A stretch of DNA of 64,000 nt from RYN-230 sp036509255 (GTDB lineage Bacteria > Actinomycetota > Actinomycetes > Streptosporangiales > Streptosporangiaceae), in contig DATCFY010000106.1 of the NCBI GenBank assembly GCA_036509255.1, positions 21,569-85,568 on the forward strand, read 5' to 3'. This document shows positions 24,096-32,563 of the stretch, piece by piece (the first letter of the stretch is position 1; every line of letters begins with the position of its first letter). The translations under genes and the position numbers were made by a program. The notes beneath the pieces were generated by a model. That model did no database searches. It had not been told where the DNA came from and saw only the letters and a list, made by a program, of their open reading frames with translations.

Positions 24096-27000
24096 TGCGG
24101 CTGCACAGCCTCGAGCTGACCGCGTTCGGCCCGTACGCCCGTGCGCAGCGGATCGACTTCGGCCGGCTGTCCAGCAGCGGCCTGTTCCTGCTGGAAGGGC
24201 CGACCGGGGCAGGCAAGACCACCATCTTGGACGCCATCACCTTCGCCCTGTACGGAGGGCTGGCCGGCGATGAGTCGGCCGAGGACCGGCTGCGCTCGCA
24301 TTTCGCCGCGCCCGACGCCGAGCCCTCGGCCAGCCTGGAGTTCTCGGTGCGCGGTGTCCGCCACCGGGTAACCCGGGTGCCCGAGCACCGGCGGCCGAAG
24401 CGGCGCGGGGACGGCTTCACCACCGAGCCGGCCCACGTGCACCTGCAGCGCCAGGAGGACGGCGGGTGGGTCAGCCTGTCCGCCAACAAGGCCGAGGCTG
24501 GTGAGCTGGTCACCGAGCTCATCGGCCTCAACCGGGCCCAGTTCACCCAGGTCATGCTGCTGCCCCAGGGGCAGTTCGCGAAGTTCCTGCAGGCCGCGGA
24601 CGACGACCGGCGGATCCTGCTCAGCAAGCTCTTCGGCACCCAGCTGTACGACCGGATCACGGCTGAGCTGGACCGGCGCCGCGCGGCCGCGGTCCGGCAG
24701 CGCCAGGACGCCGAGGCTGCGATCGCCGCGGCCACCTCCGCGGCGGCCGAAGCCGCGGGGCTGGACGCCGCGGCCCGCGCCGACCTGCTGGAGCTCCCCG
24801 GCCCGGACCGGGCGACCCGCCTCAAGCAGGTGGCTGCCGACCTGGCCCAGGCCGCGGCGGTCAGCGCGGACGGACTGGAGGTGGCGGCGGCCGACACCGT
24901 CGCCCGGCTGGCCGCCTGCGAGCGCGAGCAGCAGCAGGCCCGCCTGATGACCAGGCTGACCGAGGCACTGCGGCGGCGCGGCGAGCACGAGGCGACCCGG
25001 CCCGGCCACGACCAGCGGGCCGCGCGGCTGGCCGCGGCCCGCCGCGCGGAACCGGTGCGGCCGCTGCTCGCCGCCGGGCAGGAGGCCCAGCAGGCGGTCC
25101 GTGAGGCCCGGGACCGCCTGGTCCAGCTGGTCCCCGACCCCGACGACAGCATGCTCGCGGGCGACGGCGGGCCCCAGGCCTTCGTCCGGGCCGAGGCGGC
25201 CGAGAAGGACGCCGCCTCCCTGCAGCATCTCGCTGACGCCGAAGCGGACCTGCCTGGCAGAGTCGCGGCGCTGAGGGCTGTGCAGCAGGAGGTCGCGACC
25301 TCGTCCGGACTGCTCCGCGGCCTGGAAGCGGCCCGCGCGGACCTGCCGGGACAGATCGCGGCCGTCGAGGAGCAGCTGGCCGCGGCCCGGCTTCTGGCCG
25401 CCGGCCTGGGGGCCGCCCGCGAGCAGCAGGCCGTGCTGCGGCGGCGCGCGGTCGCCGCTGCTCACCTGGCCGGCCTGGAGCCGCTGCTGGCGCGCAAGAA
25501 CGCGGCCCTGCTCGACGCGGTCGATAGGCATCAGACGCTGACCGAAGGCCACCTGCGGCTGATGGCGGCCCGGCTGGACGGCATGGCCGCGGAACTGGCC
25601 GCCCAGCTCGCCGACGGGGCCGAGTGCCCCGTCTGCGGCTCCACCGCCCATCCCGCTCCCGCCCAGGCGGCCGGCGGCCTCGTGTCCGAGCGGGACCTCG
25701 CCGCCGCCGCGCAGCGGCGCGACGAGGCGGAAGCCGTGCGCACCCAGCTGACCCGCGAGCGCGACGACCTGGCCGCCGCGGTGGCGGCCAGCGCCGCCGT
25801 GGCGGACCGCGGCACCGTGGACGGGCTCGCCGCCGAGGCCGCCGCCGTGGATGGGCTGGTGGCCGCGGCCGAGCGGGCCGTGGCAGACGTCAGCCGCCTG
25901 GAAGCCGCGCTGGCCGGCCAGCACACGCAGCAGCAGCGGGTCGCGCAGGACCTGCAGGACGCCGCCGCCGCGCTGGCCACGGCCGCGGCGACGGCCGCCG
26001 CGGCGGAGGCCGAACTCAGCCAGCTGCAGCGCCAGCTGGCCGGGGCCGCCCAGGGGCACCCCTCCGTGGCCGAGCGGCAGGTGGCCCTGCGCCGGGCCGC
26101 GCAGACGAACCGTTCCCTGGCCGCGGCGCTGGACCAGCTGACGGCCGTGCTGGCCGACGAGCGCCGGGCGGCTGAGCGCGCCGAGCGTGAGGCGGCCGGC
26201 CGCGGCTTCGCCGGTGCCCCTGAGCTGACCGCCGCCGACCTGGCCAGCGCCGCGCTGCTCAGTCCTGAGGCCCAGGCGGAACTCGACGAGCAGGTGACCA
26301 GGTGGGCCGCTGACCTCGCCGCGCTCCAGGCCGCGGCGGCCGCGGACGAGCTGTCCGGCCTGGATCCCGGGCAGGCCGGCGCGGTGCACTCGGCGGCGCA
26401 GGCCGCGGCCGGCGCCCTGGCCCGCGCCCAGGAAGCCGAGCAGGAGGTCCGTGCGGCCCGCGACGCCGCCCAGGCCCGGGTCGGGCGGCTGGACCAGCGG
26501 CTCGCCGAGGTGCAACTCGCCCAGGAGGCTTTCGACCAGCTCCAGGAGGACACCTCAGCGGTGATCCGGCTGGCCGGCCTGGCCAAGGGGATGGACGGGC
26601 ACCGCCGGATGGCGCTGACCACCTACGTGCTGAGGCAGTGGTTCGGGCAGGTGGTGGCCGCGGCCAACGTCCGGCTCGGGGCCATGTCGTCGGGACGTTA
26701 CGAGCTGCGGCGCACGGACGAGAGCGGGACCAGGCGGGAGCGCACCGGGCTCACCCTCGTCGTGATCGACCGGCACACTGGCGCGGAACGCAGCCCGCGG
26801 TCACTGTCCGGTGGCGAGACCTTCTACACCTCGCTGGCGCTGGCCCTCGGCCTGGCCGACGTGGTCAAGGCCGAGGCGGGCGGCGTGGACCTGGACACCC
26901 TGTTCATCGACGAGGGCTTCGGCACGCTTGACGCGGAGACCCTCGACCAGGTGATGGCGGTCATCGACGAACTGCGTGACCGCGGCCGGGTGGTGGGCAT

Positions 27001-27097
27001 CGTAAGCCACGTGGCCGACCTGAAGGACCGGGTCGCCGAACGGCTCGAAGTCCGGCGCCTGGCCGACGGCTCCTCCACGGCCCGGGTCATCGCCTGA
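24095..27097 (+). CDS. sbcC: SbcCD exonuclease subunit C (Rad50-like ATPase)
   Basis: The 1000-residue SMC-like ATPase begins MRLHSLELTAFGPYARAQRI. Walker A is EGPTGAGKTTILDAITFALY (about 32-51). Two long Ala/Gln/Glu-rich coiled-coil arms flank the zinc hook CPVCGSTAHP (Cys511 and Cys514), which dimerises molecules. The C-terminal part holds the signature RSLSGGETFYTSLALALGLA and Walker B LDTLFIDEGFGTLD. It powers the SbcD nuclease in repair of double-strand breaks and palindromes. The high alanine content of the arms creates long open antisense frames that are not genes. Confidence 0.96.
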   Translation: MRLHSLELTAFGPYARAQRIDFGRLSSSGLFLLEGPTGAGKTTILDAITFALYGGLAGDESAEDRLRSHFAAPDAEPSASLEFSVRGVRHRVTRVPEHRRPKRRGDGFTTEPAHVHLQRQEDGGWVSLSANKAEAGELVTELIGLNRAQFTQVMLLPQGQFAKFLQAADDDRRILLSKLFGTQLYDRITAELDRRRAAAVRQRQDAEAAIAAATSAAAEAAGLDAAARADLLELPGPDRATRLKQVAADLAQAAAVSADGLEVAAADTVARLAACEREQQQARLMTRLTEALRRRGEHEATRPGHDQRAARLAAARRAEPVRPLLAAGQEAQQAVREARDRLVQLVPDPDDSMLAGDGGPQAFVRAEAAEKDAASLQHLADAEADLPGRVAALRAVQQEVATSSGLLRGLEAARADLPGQIAAVEEQLAAARLLAAGLGAAREQQAVLRRRAVAAAHLAGLEPLLARKNAALLDAVDRHQTLTEGHLRLMAARLDGMAAELAAQLADGAECPVCGSTAHPAPAQAAGGLVSERDLAAAAQRRDEAEAVRTQLTRERDDLAAAVAASAAVADRGTVDGLAAEAAAVDGLVAAAERAVADVSRLEAALAGQHTQQQRVAQDLQDAAAALATAAATAAAAEAELSQLQRQLAGAAQGHPSVAERQVALRRAAQTNRSLAAALDQLTAVLADERRAAERAEREAAGRGFAGAPELTAADLASAALLSPEAQAELDEQVTRWAADLAALQAAAAADELSGLDPGQAGAVHSAAQAAAGALARAQEAEQEVRAARDAAQARVGRLDQRLAEVQLAQEAFDQLQEDTSAVIRLAGLAKGMDGHRRMALTTYVLRQWFGQVVAAANVRLGAMSSGRYELRRTDESGTRRERTGLTLVVIDRHTGAERSPRSLSGGETFYTSLALALGLADVVKAEAGGVDLDTLFIDEGFGTLDAETLDQVMAVIDELRDRGRVVGIVSHVADLKDRVAERLEVRRLADGSSTARVIA

Positions 27098-27160
27098 CCG
27101 AGCTTGCGGCCAGGCATTATGCTGGTCCGCACTGGCCGGGGGGCCGGTACGGTCAGGGGG

Positions 27161-27279
27161 TCACCACAGCCTGTTCCCGGGACGGTCTTTTCTGGGCACG
27201 GCCTAGTCCCGGCATAGTCTTTTTGAGGCCCCATTCTTTTGGGCGGCACGGGCTTTTGGCGACACAGTCTTTTTCGTAC
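27161..27279. repeat. Degenerate 16-17-bp tandem repeat upstream of a secreted-protein gene
   Basis: Between sbcC and the secreted-protein gene, pyrimidine runs recur with a steady step: TCTTTT at 27186, TCTTTTT at 27218, TTCTTTT at 27234, CTTTT at 27253 and TCTTTTT at 27268. The spacing is 16-17 bases, or twice that where one copy near 27203 (TAGTCCC) has decayed. GGCACGG or GACACAG often precedes the run. There are about six or seven copies. The T-runs stand out in this GC-rich genome. Confidence 0.55.
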
Positions 27280-27294
27280 AGGGGGACGTTGCTT

Positions 27295-27777
27295 GTGAAG
27301 AAGGTCGGCATCGCGGCGCTGGCGGCGGTCCTGCTCGCGTTCCTGGCGGCGGGCGGCGCCGCCGCGCTCACCACGCGGAACGCGCGGCACCCGGTCGCGG
27401 ACGCGAAGCGGCTCGCGCTCCCGGTGGCCTACAACGGGCAGACCGGCTGGGGCCACGGGACGGTCCGGCTGTCCACCATCTACGTGGGTGGCGCGGACAC
27501 GTTCGTGCGGGTCCAGCACTGGTCGCGCTGGACGGCCAGTTCCGCGTTCAGCTGGGGCACCTTGTGGGTGGACAACTGCACCCCGAACTGCGCGGCCGGC
27601 CACTACGCGAAGTACCCGGCCGAGGTGAGCCTGTCGCGGGTCGCGGCGCACCAGGGAGTGAGGTACTTCTCGCGCATGCGGCTGCGGTACTACCACACCA
27701 GCGCGCGCCACTACGTGTTCCGCTGGGGCACCTACCGCGGTGCGACGATCCCGCTGTGGATGGGCGGCCCCGGCTGA
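27295..27777 (+). CDS. Small secreted protein of unknown function
   Basis: The 160-residue product begins with a signal sequence (GIAALAAVLLAFLAAGGAAAL) after two lysines. The mature part contains GHGTVRLSTIYVGGADTFVR, paired aromatic motifs FSWGTLWVDNCTPNCAAGHY and a C-terminal YYHTSARHYVFRWGTY. DNCTPNCAAGHY has two cysteines and is reminiscent of small actinobacterial secreted proteins with a WxxDxCxPxCAxG motif, whose role is not known. GTG 27295 follows GGGGGA at 27281-27286, which decides the start over the upstream ATG. Its promoter lies in or just after the tandem repeat. Confidence 0.8.
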   Translation: MKKVGIAALAAVLLAFLAAGGAAALTTRNARHPVADAKRLALPVAYNGQTGWGHGTVRLSTIYVGGADTFVRVQHWSRWTASSAFSWGTLWVDNCTPNCAAGHYAKYPAEVSLSRVAAHQGVRYFSRMRLRYYHTSARHYVFRWGTYRGATIPLWMGGPG

Positions 27778-27794
27778 CCGAGCCGGCCCCGCCG

Positions 27795-27820
27795 GCGGGC
27801 GGGCGGAACCACCCGCCCGC
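27795..27820 (+). terminator. 9-bp hairpin terminator
   Basis: GCGGGCGGG at 27795-27803 pairs with CCCGCCCGC at 27812-27820 around an eight-base loop, 18 bases after the secreted-protein stop codon. Confidence 0.65.
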
Positions 27821-27983
27821 TTCTCGGCCAGGCCATGGAATGGTCAACGCCTGTCTGACATGAGCATTTACGGCGGATCTCGTCGGTATGCTCCCTGCCG
27901 CCGCCGGGCCAGCGATTCCGGCGGGTTCCGGGGGCCGTCCCCCGGACCAGTACTGCCCGGAAGGCTGCCGGACGGGAGTCACC

Positions 27984-29498
27984 ATGCAAAGCACAGGCCG
28001 GCCGATGAGCCTCCTGGGCAAGATCGGCGTCATCAGCCTCACCGTCGTGGTGGTGGGGGTAGTGGTGGCCAGCCTGGGTGCCTACGCGATCTACCGGAGG
28101 CTGGACGGCAACGTCAGCGAGGTCACGGTCAGCGGGCTGAGCCACCGCTCCGTCTACGGCGCCCAGAACATCCTGGTGCTCGGGTCACAGACGAGGCAAG
28201 GCCAGCGGGCCGGCGACCTGGGCAGCAATCCCGCCCTGAACACCAGCAACTCGGACAACCTGCTGCTGGTCCACCTGGACCCGACGCACACGCACGCCAC
28301 CGTGCTGTCCATCCCGCGGGACACCATGGTCTACGAGCCCGGCTGCAAGGCCCGGCGCAGCGTCGGCACCGGCATCATGGGGCCCTACCAGTCCGCGATC
28401 ATCGACGGTGCGATGAACATCGGCGGCCCGTCCTGCGCGGTCAGCACGGTCAAGGACCTGACCGGCATCCCGCTCGACCATTTCGTCATGTTCAACTTCA
28501 ACTCCTTCCGCGCGATGGTGGACACGATCGGCGGCGTGGAGGTCTGCGTCCCGCGCAGCGGATACCACGATCCCTACAGCGGGCTGAACCTCAGCGGCGG
28601 GAAACATCTGCTCACCTACAACCAGGCGCTCGCCTACGTGCGCACCCGCCATGGTGTCCAGGCGGAGGGGGATGCCGGCGGTGACCTGCCGCGGATCGAG
28701 CTGCAGCAGGCGTTCATGTCCTCGGTCATCCAGAAGGTCAACACCCAGGGCATCCTGAGCAACTCGGTGGAGCTGCTCAAGATCGCGGATGTGGCCACCC
28801 GGGCGCTGACCGTGGACCAGGGGCTGGATTCCGTCAGCAAGCTGCTGGGCCTGGCCAGAAGCCTCACCGGGCTGCACGCGAAGAACGTGACCCTGCTGAC
28901 CATGCCGACGATCACCGACCCGGCGGACGTCAACCGGCTGCTGCCCGAGCAGCCGGCCGACGACGTCATCTTCCAGATGATCCTCGACGGCCAGACCTGG
29001 CATCACCAGCTGCCCACGCTGCCTTACCGGCGGGTCCAGGTGCGGGTGCTCAACGCCACCGGCATCACGGGACTGGCCGCCAGGACCGCCCGGCGGCTCA
29101 CCCGGCTCGGCTTCGACGTGATCGGCACCGGGGACGCGGCGGCCACGGCCGCCACCATCGTGACCTACTCGGGCACCGCGCAGGCCGACAGCGCCTACAC
29201 GCTGACGACCGCCCTCAGGGCCACCCCCTCCACCCAGAACCTGCTGGCCGAGCCGGCCCCGCAGACTGGCCGGCCGGGACCGGTCACGCTGCTCATCGGC
29301 AGTGACTTCGCCGGGGTGAGCGCGCCCGCGGCCGCCCACTCCGCCACCGGGAGCGGCGCCGGGAAGGGCAAGGCCGCGGCCGGCGGCAGCGCGGCGGGCG
29401 CCAGCCCGGGCGCCCAGACCACCGTGCAGAGCCGCAACGCCGGCGCCAGCATCTGCTCCGGCCTGCCGCAGTCGAACCCCAACCCCGGCGCTCCCTGA
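27984..29498 (+). CDS. LytR-CpsA-Psr (LCP) family cell-wall glycopolymer ligase
   Basis: The 504-residue protein has a cytoplasmic start, one membrane helix (ISLTVVVVGVVVASLGAYAI, about 12-31) and an extracellular LCP domain. LCP blocks are NSDNLLLVHLDP, VLSIPRDTMVY with the key Arg, DHFVMFNFNSFRAMVDTIGG, and YNQALAYVRTRHG followed by DLPRIELQQAFM. A LytR_C domain lies near 355-440 (RVQVRVLNATGITGLAARTA), then a Gly/Ala/Ser-rich tail. LCP enzymes move teichoic acid, capsule or arabinogalactan chains from lipid carriers to peptidoglycan. ATG 27984 is preceded by GGGAG. It could act on glycans made elsewhere in this window. Confidence 0.92.
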   Translation: MQSTGRPMSLLGKIGVISLTVVVVGVVVASLGAYAIYRRLDGNVSEVTVSGLSHRSVYGAQNILVLGSQTRQGQRAGDLGSNPALNTSNSDNLLLVHLDPTHTHATVLSIPRDTMVYEPGCKARRSVGTGIMGPYQSAIIDGAMNIGGPSCAVSTVKDLTGIPLDHFVMFNFNSFRAMVDTIGGVEVCVPRSGYHDPYSGLNLSGGKHLLTYNQALAYVRTRHGVQAEGDAGGDLPRIELQQAFMSSVIQKVNTQGILSNSVELLKIADVATRALTVDQGLDSVSKLLGLARSLTGLHAKNVTLLTMPTITDPADVNRLLPEQPADDVIFQMILDGQTWHHQLPTLPYRRVQVRVLNATGITGLAARTARRLTRLGFDVIGTGDAAATAATIVTYSGTAQADSAYTLTTALRATPSTQNLLAEPAPQTGRPGPVTLLIGSDFAGVSAPAAAHSATGSGAGKGKAAAGGSAAGASPGAQTTVQSRNAGASICSGLPQSNPNPGAP

Positions 29499-29511
29499 GC
29501 AGCCCGTCGCT

Positions 29512-29544
29512 TTGACATCCCCGTATATCCGTGTGACTATACGG
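29512..29544 (+). promoter_or_regulatory. Promoter and palindromic operator of the ArsR-permease operon
   Basis: TTGACA at 29512-29517 is followed after 17 bases by GACTAT at 29535-29540. The inverted repeat CCGTATA (29521-29527) / TATACGG (29538-29544), with a ten-base spacer, overlaps the whole promoter. The layout suits metal-released ArsR/SmtB repression by the protein encoded just downstream. Confidence 0.6.
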
Positions 29545-29562
29545 ACGTACGGAGGTGAGGAT

Positions 29563-29946
29563 GTGCCGCCACGAGATCATGATCATCCGGTGAGCGCGCC
29601 GGGCGTGGCCGCGGCCCGGGCCGCGGTCCTGTCCGAGGGTGACGCCGGGCGGCTGGCCGGGCTGCTCGGGCTGCTGGCCGACCCGGTGCGGTCGCGCGTC
29701 CTGTTCGCCCTGGTCGCCGCCGGTGAGCTGTGCGTCGGGGACCTGGCCCTGGTCCTCGAGGTGACCGAGGACCAGGTGTCCTACGCGGTGAAGATGCTGC
29801 GCCTGGCCGGGCTGGTCAGCTTCCGCAAGGACGGCCGGGTCGTTTACTACCGGCTGAGTGACGGCTTCCCGCACACGCTGCTGGAGCACTGCCTGCGCGA
29901 GCTGCTGACTATCGCCGTGCCGGAGGCTGACGATGCGCGCGCTTGA
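29563..29946 (+). CDS. ArsR-family transcriptional regulator
   Basis: The 127-residue protein has an ArsR/SmtB winged helix-turn-helix: LLGLLADPVRSRVLFALVAA near residue 35, ELCVGDLALVLEVTEDQVSY as the recognition unit, and LVSFRKDGRVVYYRLSDGF as the wing. The first 15 residues are His/Asp-rich (PRDHDHP), and ELCVGDL supplies the Cys of the alpha-3 metal site found in CadC/ArsR proteins. A conserved His is present near the end (LEHCLREL). It probably senses a metal or metalloid. GTG 29563 has GGAGG seven bases upstream. It overlaps the permease gene by 14 bases. Confidence 0.88.
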   Translation: MPPRDHDHPVSAPGVAAARAAVLSEGDAGRLAGLLGLLADPVRSRVLFALVAAGELCVGDLALVLEVTEDQVSYAVKMLRLAGLVSFRKDGRVVYYRLSDGFPHTLLEHCLRELLTIAVPEADDARA

Positions 29947-31138
29947 CGCCATCGGCCACGCGCTGGCCGTGGCCGGCTCGATGACCTGGCAGATCACCTG
30001 GTCGCTGCTGCTGGGCTTCACGTTGTCCGCCGTGGTCCAGGCGGTGGTGCGCCGGTCCACCGTGGTCCGGCTGCTCGGCGACGATCGCCCGGCCGCGCTG
30101 GCCCGGGCCACGGCGCTGGGCGCGGCCTCCTCGTCCTGCTCCTACGCGGCCGTGGCGCTGGCCCGGTCACTGTTCCGCAAAGGGTCTAGCTTCACCGCCG
30201 CGATGGTCTTCGAGATCGCCAGCACCAACCTGGTCATCGAGCTGGGCATCATCCTGGCCCTGCTGATTTCCTGGCAGTTCACCCTGGCCGAGTTCGTCGG
30301 CGGCCCGATCATGATCGTGCTGCTCGCGGTGGCCTTCCGCCTCTTCGTCCGGCAGCAGCTGATCGACGAGGCCCGGCGGCAGGCGGACCGGGGGGTGGCC
30401 GGTTCCATGGAAGGCCACGCGGCCATGGACATGAGCATCACCGCCACCGGCAGCTTCAGGCGCCGGCTGATCAGCCGGGAGGGCTACACCTCGGTCAGCC
30501 ACATCTTCGTCATGGAGTGGGCCGCGGTGCTCCGCGACGTGGTGATCGGGCTGCTGATCGCCGGGGCGGTAGGCGCCTGGGTCCCCGACACCTTCTGGCG
30601 GCATCTGTTCCTGACCGGCCATCCGCTGGCCAGCCGGCTCTGGGGGCCGCTCATCGGCCCGGTGATCTCACTGCTCAGCTTCGTCTGCTCGATCGGCAAC
30701 GTGCCGCTGGCGGCGGTGCTCTGGAACGGCGGGATCAGCTTCGGCGGCGTGATCGCGTTCATCTTCGCCGACCTGATCATCATCCCGATCCTGCTCATCT
30801 ACCGGAAGTATTACGGCACCCGGATGATGCTGGTGCTGACCGGATTGTTCTACGCCACCATGGTGCTGGCCGGGTACATCGTCGAGTTCGCCTTCAGCGG
30901 GCTGGGCCTGGTCCCGACGGCCCGGACGGCCCAGGTCGGGGTGACCGGGGTCGTGTGGAACTACACCACATACCTGAACATCGTCTTCATCATCCTGGCC
31001 GCAGCGATGGTGGTGCGCTTCTTCCGGTCGGGTGGCGGCGCCATGCTGCGGATGATGGGCGGTGGCCCGGAGGCGGCCGGCGACGAGCACGGCGCCCACC
31101 CCGGTCACGCAGCGCATCACGGCGTTACCGAGTTGTGA
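29933..31138 (+). CDS. DUF318/ArsP-like membrane permease
   Basis: The 401-residue membrane protein belongs to the predicted permease group that includes ArsP and YraQ. It has eight or more helices in two halves. Each half carries a Cys-Ser helix start: GAASSSCSYAAVALARSLF near residue 63 and LLSFVCSIGNVPLAAVLWNG near 243, followed by conserved STNLVIELG and ADLIIIPILLIYRKYYG. ArsP exports trivalent organoarsenicals; other members are uncharacterised. A long loop with MEGHAAMDMS and a His-rich tail (DEHGAHPGHAAHHG) could bind metal. The overlap with the ArsR gene supports a resistance operon. Confidence 0.88.
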   Translation: MRALDAIGHALAVAGSMTWQITWSLLLGFTLSAVVQAVVRRSTVVRLLGDDRPAALARATALGAASSSCSYAAVALARSLFRKGSSFTAAMVFEIASTNLVIELGIILALLISWQFTLAEFVGGPIMIVLLAVAFRLFVRQQLIDEARRQADRGVAGSMEGHAAMDMSITATGSFRRRLISREGYTSVSHIFVMEWAAVLRDVVIGLLIAGAVGAWVPDTFWRHLFLTGHPLASRLWGPLIGPVISLLSFVCSIGNVPLAAVLWNGGISFGGVIAFIFADLIIIPILLIYRKYYGTRMMLVLTGLFYATMVLAGYIVEFAFSGLGLVPTARTAQVGVTGVVWNYTTYLNIVFIILAAAMVVRFFRSGGGAMLRMMGGGPEAAGDEHGAHPGHAAHHGVTEL

Positions 31139-31238
31139 CGCGAAGGCTCCATCCTGCGCCATGGTTACGGCGTCCTTTATCTCGGACACCAGGAACCTGC
31201 GGGGCCATGCCCTGGTGCCACGGCGCAAGGGGGATCTC

Positions 31239-32375
31239 ATGCGGGGCACCAGGCAGACCCGGTCATCGGGAGCAGGCGCGGGTAGCACCCGCCTGCGGCA
31301 GGGGGCCGCCGCGGCGGGCATGCTGGCCGGGCTGCTGGGCGCGGCCACGGCACCAGTGGCCGCCGCCGCGAGCGCCCACCCCGCGCGCCACCCGGCCGTG
31401 GCGTCGTGGCGCATCATCAAGACCACCGGCCGCCGTGACCTGTCCGGCATCACGGCCGTCGCCGCCACGGGCACCCGGCAGGCCTGGGCGTTCGCGTCCA
31501 CGCTCGCCAAGCCGGTCGCATGGCGGCTCACCGGCCGCCGCTGGGTGGCGGTGCCGTTCCCCGGCCGGGCCGGCGACTGGGTCACGGCGGCCGCGTCGAG
31601 CGCGCCCGGCAATGTGTGGGCCTTCACCGGGCAGCCGGGCGGAGCCAGCCGGGCGGTGCGCTGGAACGGCCGCCACTGGGCCACCGTCCACCGGTTCAGC
31701 CGGGCCGTGGGGGACGCGGTCGTCCGCGGCCCGGCCGACGTGTGGGTCTTCGGCCAGCCGGATTCACCCGGCGCCCCGGGCACCTGGCACTACAACGGCA
31801 GGACTTGGCGGCGCTACCCCGCAGCCAGCATGCTGACCGGGGGCAGCGCACTCGGCCGGGACAGCATCTGGGCGGTCGGCGGGAAGACCGCCGCGCACTG
31901 GAACGGGCACACCTGGACGACCACCTCGCTGGCCAGGGTCCTGCCCCGGAACACCGAATTCTGCCGCCCGTCCGCCGACCAGGTCGTGGCCCGTTCCGCC
32001 ACCGACGTCTGGGCGGTGGGGGCAGGGCACTGCGAGGATGAGCAGGGGCCGTTCTACCTGCTGCACTTCAACGGCAGCCGGTGGCGGCTGGTGGATAGCT
32101 CGCCCCGTGACGGTGAGCCGCTCCAGGTGGTGCTGGACGGCTCAGGCGGGCTGTGGATCCCCGCGGTGGCCGGTTTCCCTGGCACGTACGCGATGCTGCA
32201 CTATTCCGGCGGTCACCTGACGCGGGCCGTGCTGCCGCTGCCGGCCACCAGGCTGGCGGTCGGCGCGGTCGCCCACGTGGCCGGTTCCGCGGTGACGTTC
32301 GGCGGCGGCGACTCCTACCTGCCGGGCCAGCGTGGCACCAGGCAGTCCGCGGTGGTCCTGCGCTACGGCGGCTGA
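31239..32375 (+). CDS. Secreted propeller-like repeat protein
   Basis: The 378-residue product has a signal peptide (LRQGAAAAGMLAGLLGAATA near residues 18-37, then Ala-rich cleavage site). The mature chain consists of about six short repeats pairing a WAF/VWVFG/IWAVGG strand with a W-N-G-x-x-W strand, such as VRWNGRHWATV, HYNGRTWRRY and HWNGHTWTTT. Such repeats are typical of Kelch-like or sialidase-like beta-propellers. The frame extends upstream, but ATG 31239 has AAGGGGGA before it. Probable roles are cell-surface binding or scaffolding; no catalytic residues are recognised. Confidence 0.8.
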   Translation: MRGTRQTRSSGAGAGSTRLRQGAAAAGMLAGLLGAATAPVAAAASAHPARHPAVASWRIIKTTGRRDLSGITAVAATGTRQAWAFASTLAKPVAWRLTGRRWVAVPFPGRAGDWVTAAASSAPGNVWAFTGQPGGASRAVRWNGRHWATVHRFSRAVGDAVVRGPADVWVFGQPDSPGAPGTWHYNGRTWRRYPAASMLTGGSALGRDSIWAVGGKTAAHWNGHTWTTTSLARVLPRNTEFCRPSADQVVARSATDVWAVGAGHCEDEQGPFYLLHFNGSRWRLVDSSPRDGEPLQVVLDGSGGLWIPAVAGFPGTYAMLHYSGGHLTRAVLPLPATRLAVGAVAHVAGSAVTFGGGDSYLPGQRGTRQSAVVLRYGG

Positions 32376-32418
32376 CCACTGGCGGACGGCCGGGTCAGTG
32401 ACACCACGTGCTGCTCTG

Positions 32419-32458
32419 GTGACCCTCGGGACAGGGTCGTGCCTGTCCCGAGGGTCAC
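32419..32458 (+). terminator. 17-bp perfect hairpin terminator
   Basis: Bases 32419-32435 and 32442-32458 are perfect reverse complements (core CCCTCGGGACAGG / CCTGTCCCGAGGG) around GTCGTG. It stands 43 bases after the propeller-like gene. Confidence 0.75.
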
Positions 32459-32487
32459 GGCGGCCGCACCCCCGCTGAGCTGGCACA

Positions 32488-32518
32488 GCTGTAAGCAAAC
32501 CTGCATGATCTTTACAGC
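32488..32518. promoter_or_regulatory. Inverted repeat upstream of the DUF6308-type gene
   Basis: GCTGTAA at 32488-32494 and TTACAGC at 32512-32518 face each other across 17 bases in an AT-richer stretch 45 bases before the ATG. It may be an operator for an unknown regulator. Confidence 0.4.
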
Positions 32519-32563
32519 GAATATTCCTGGGCCAGACCGCCCGGGTACTCGCATACTGAGCAG

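Noticed and set aside
23528..26515. 995-codon open frame antisense to sbcD/sbcC
   Set aside because: It is a product of high GC and alanine-rich coiled-coil codons; the sense strand encodes clear SbcC motifs, and the antisense protein is Arg/Gly/Gln-rich without domains.
27161..27279. Possible CRISPR-like array
   Set aside because: The repeats are too short (about 16 bases), degenerate and without unique spacers; there are no cas genes.
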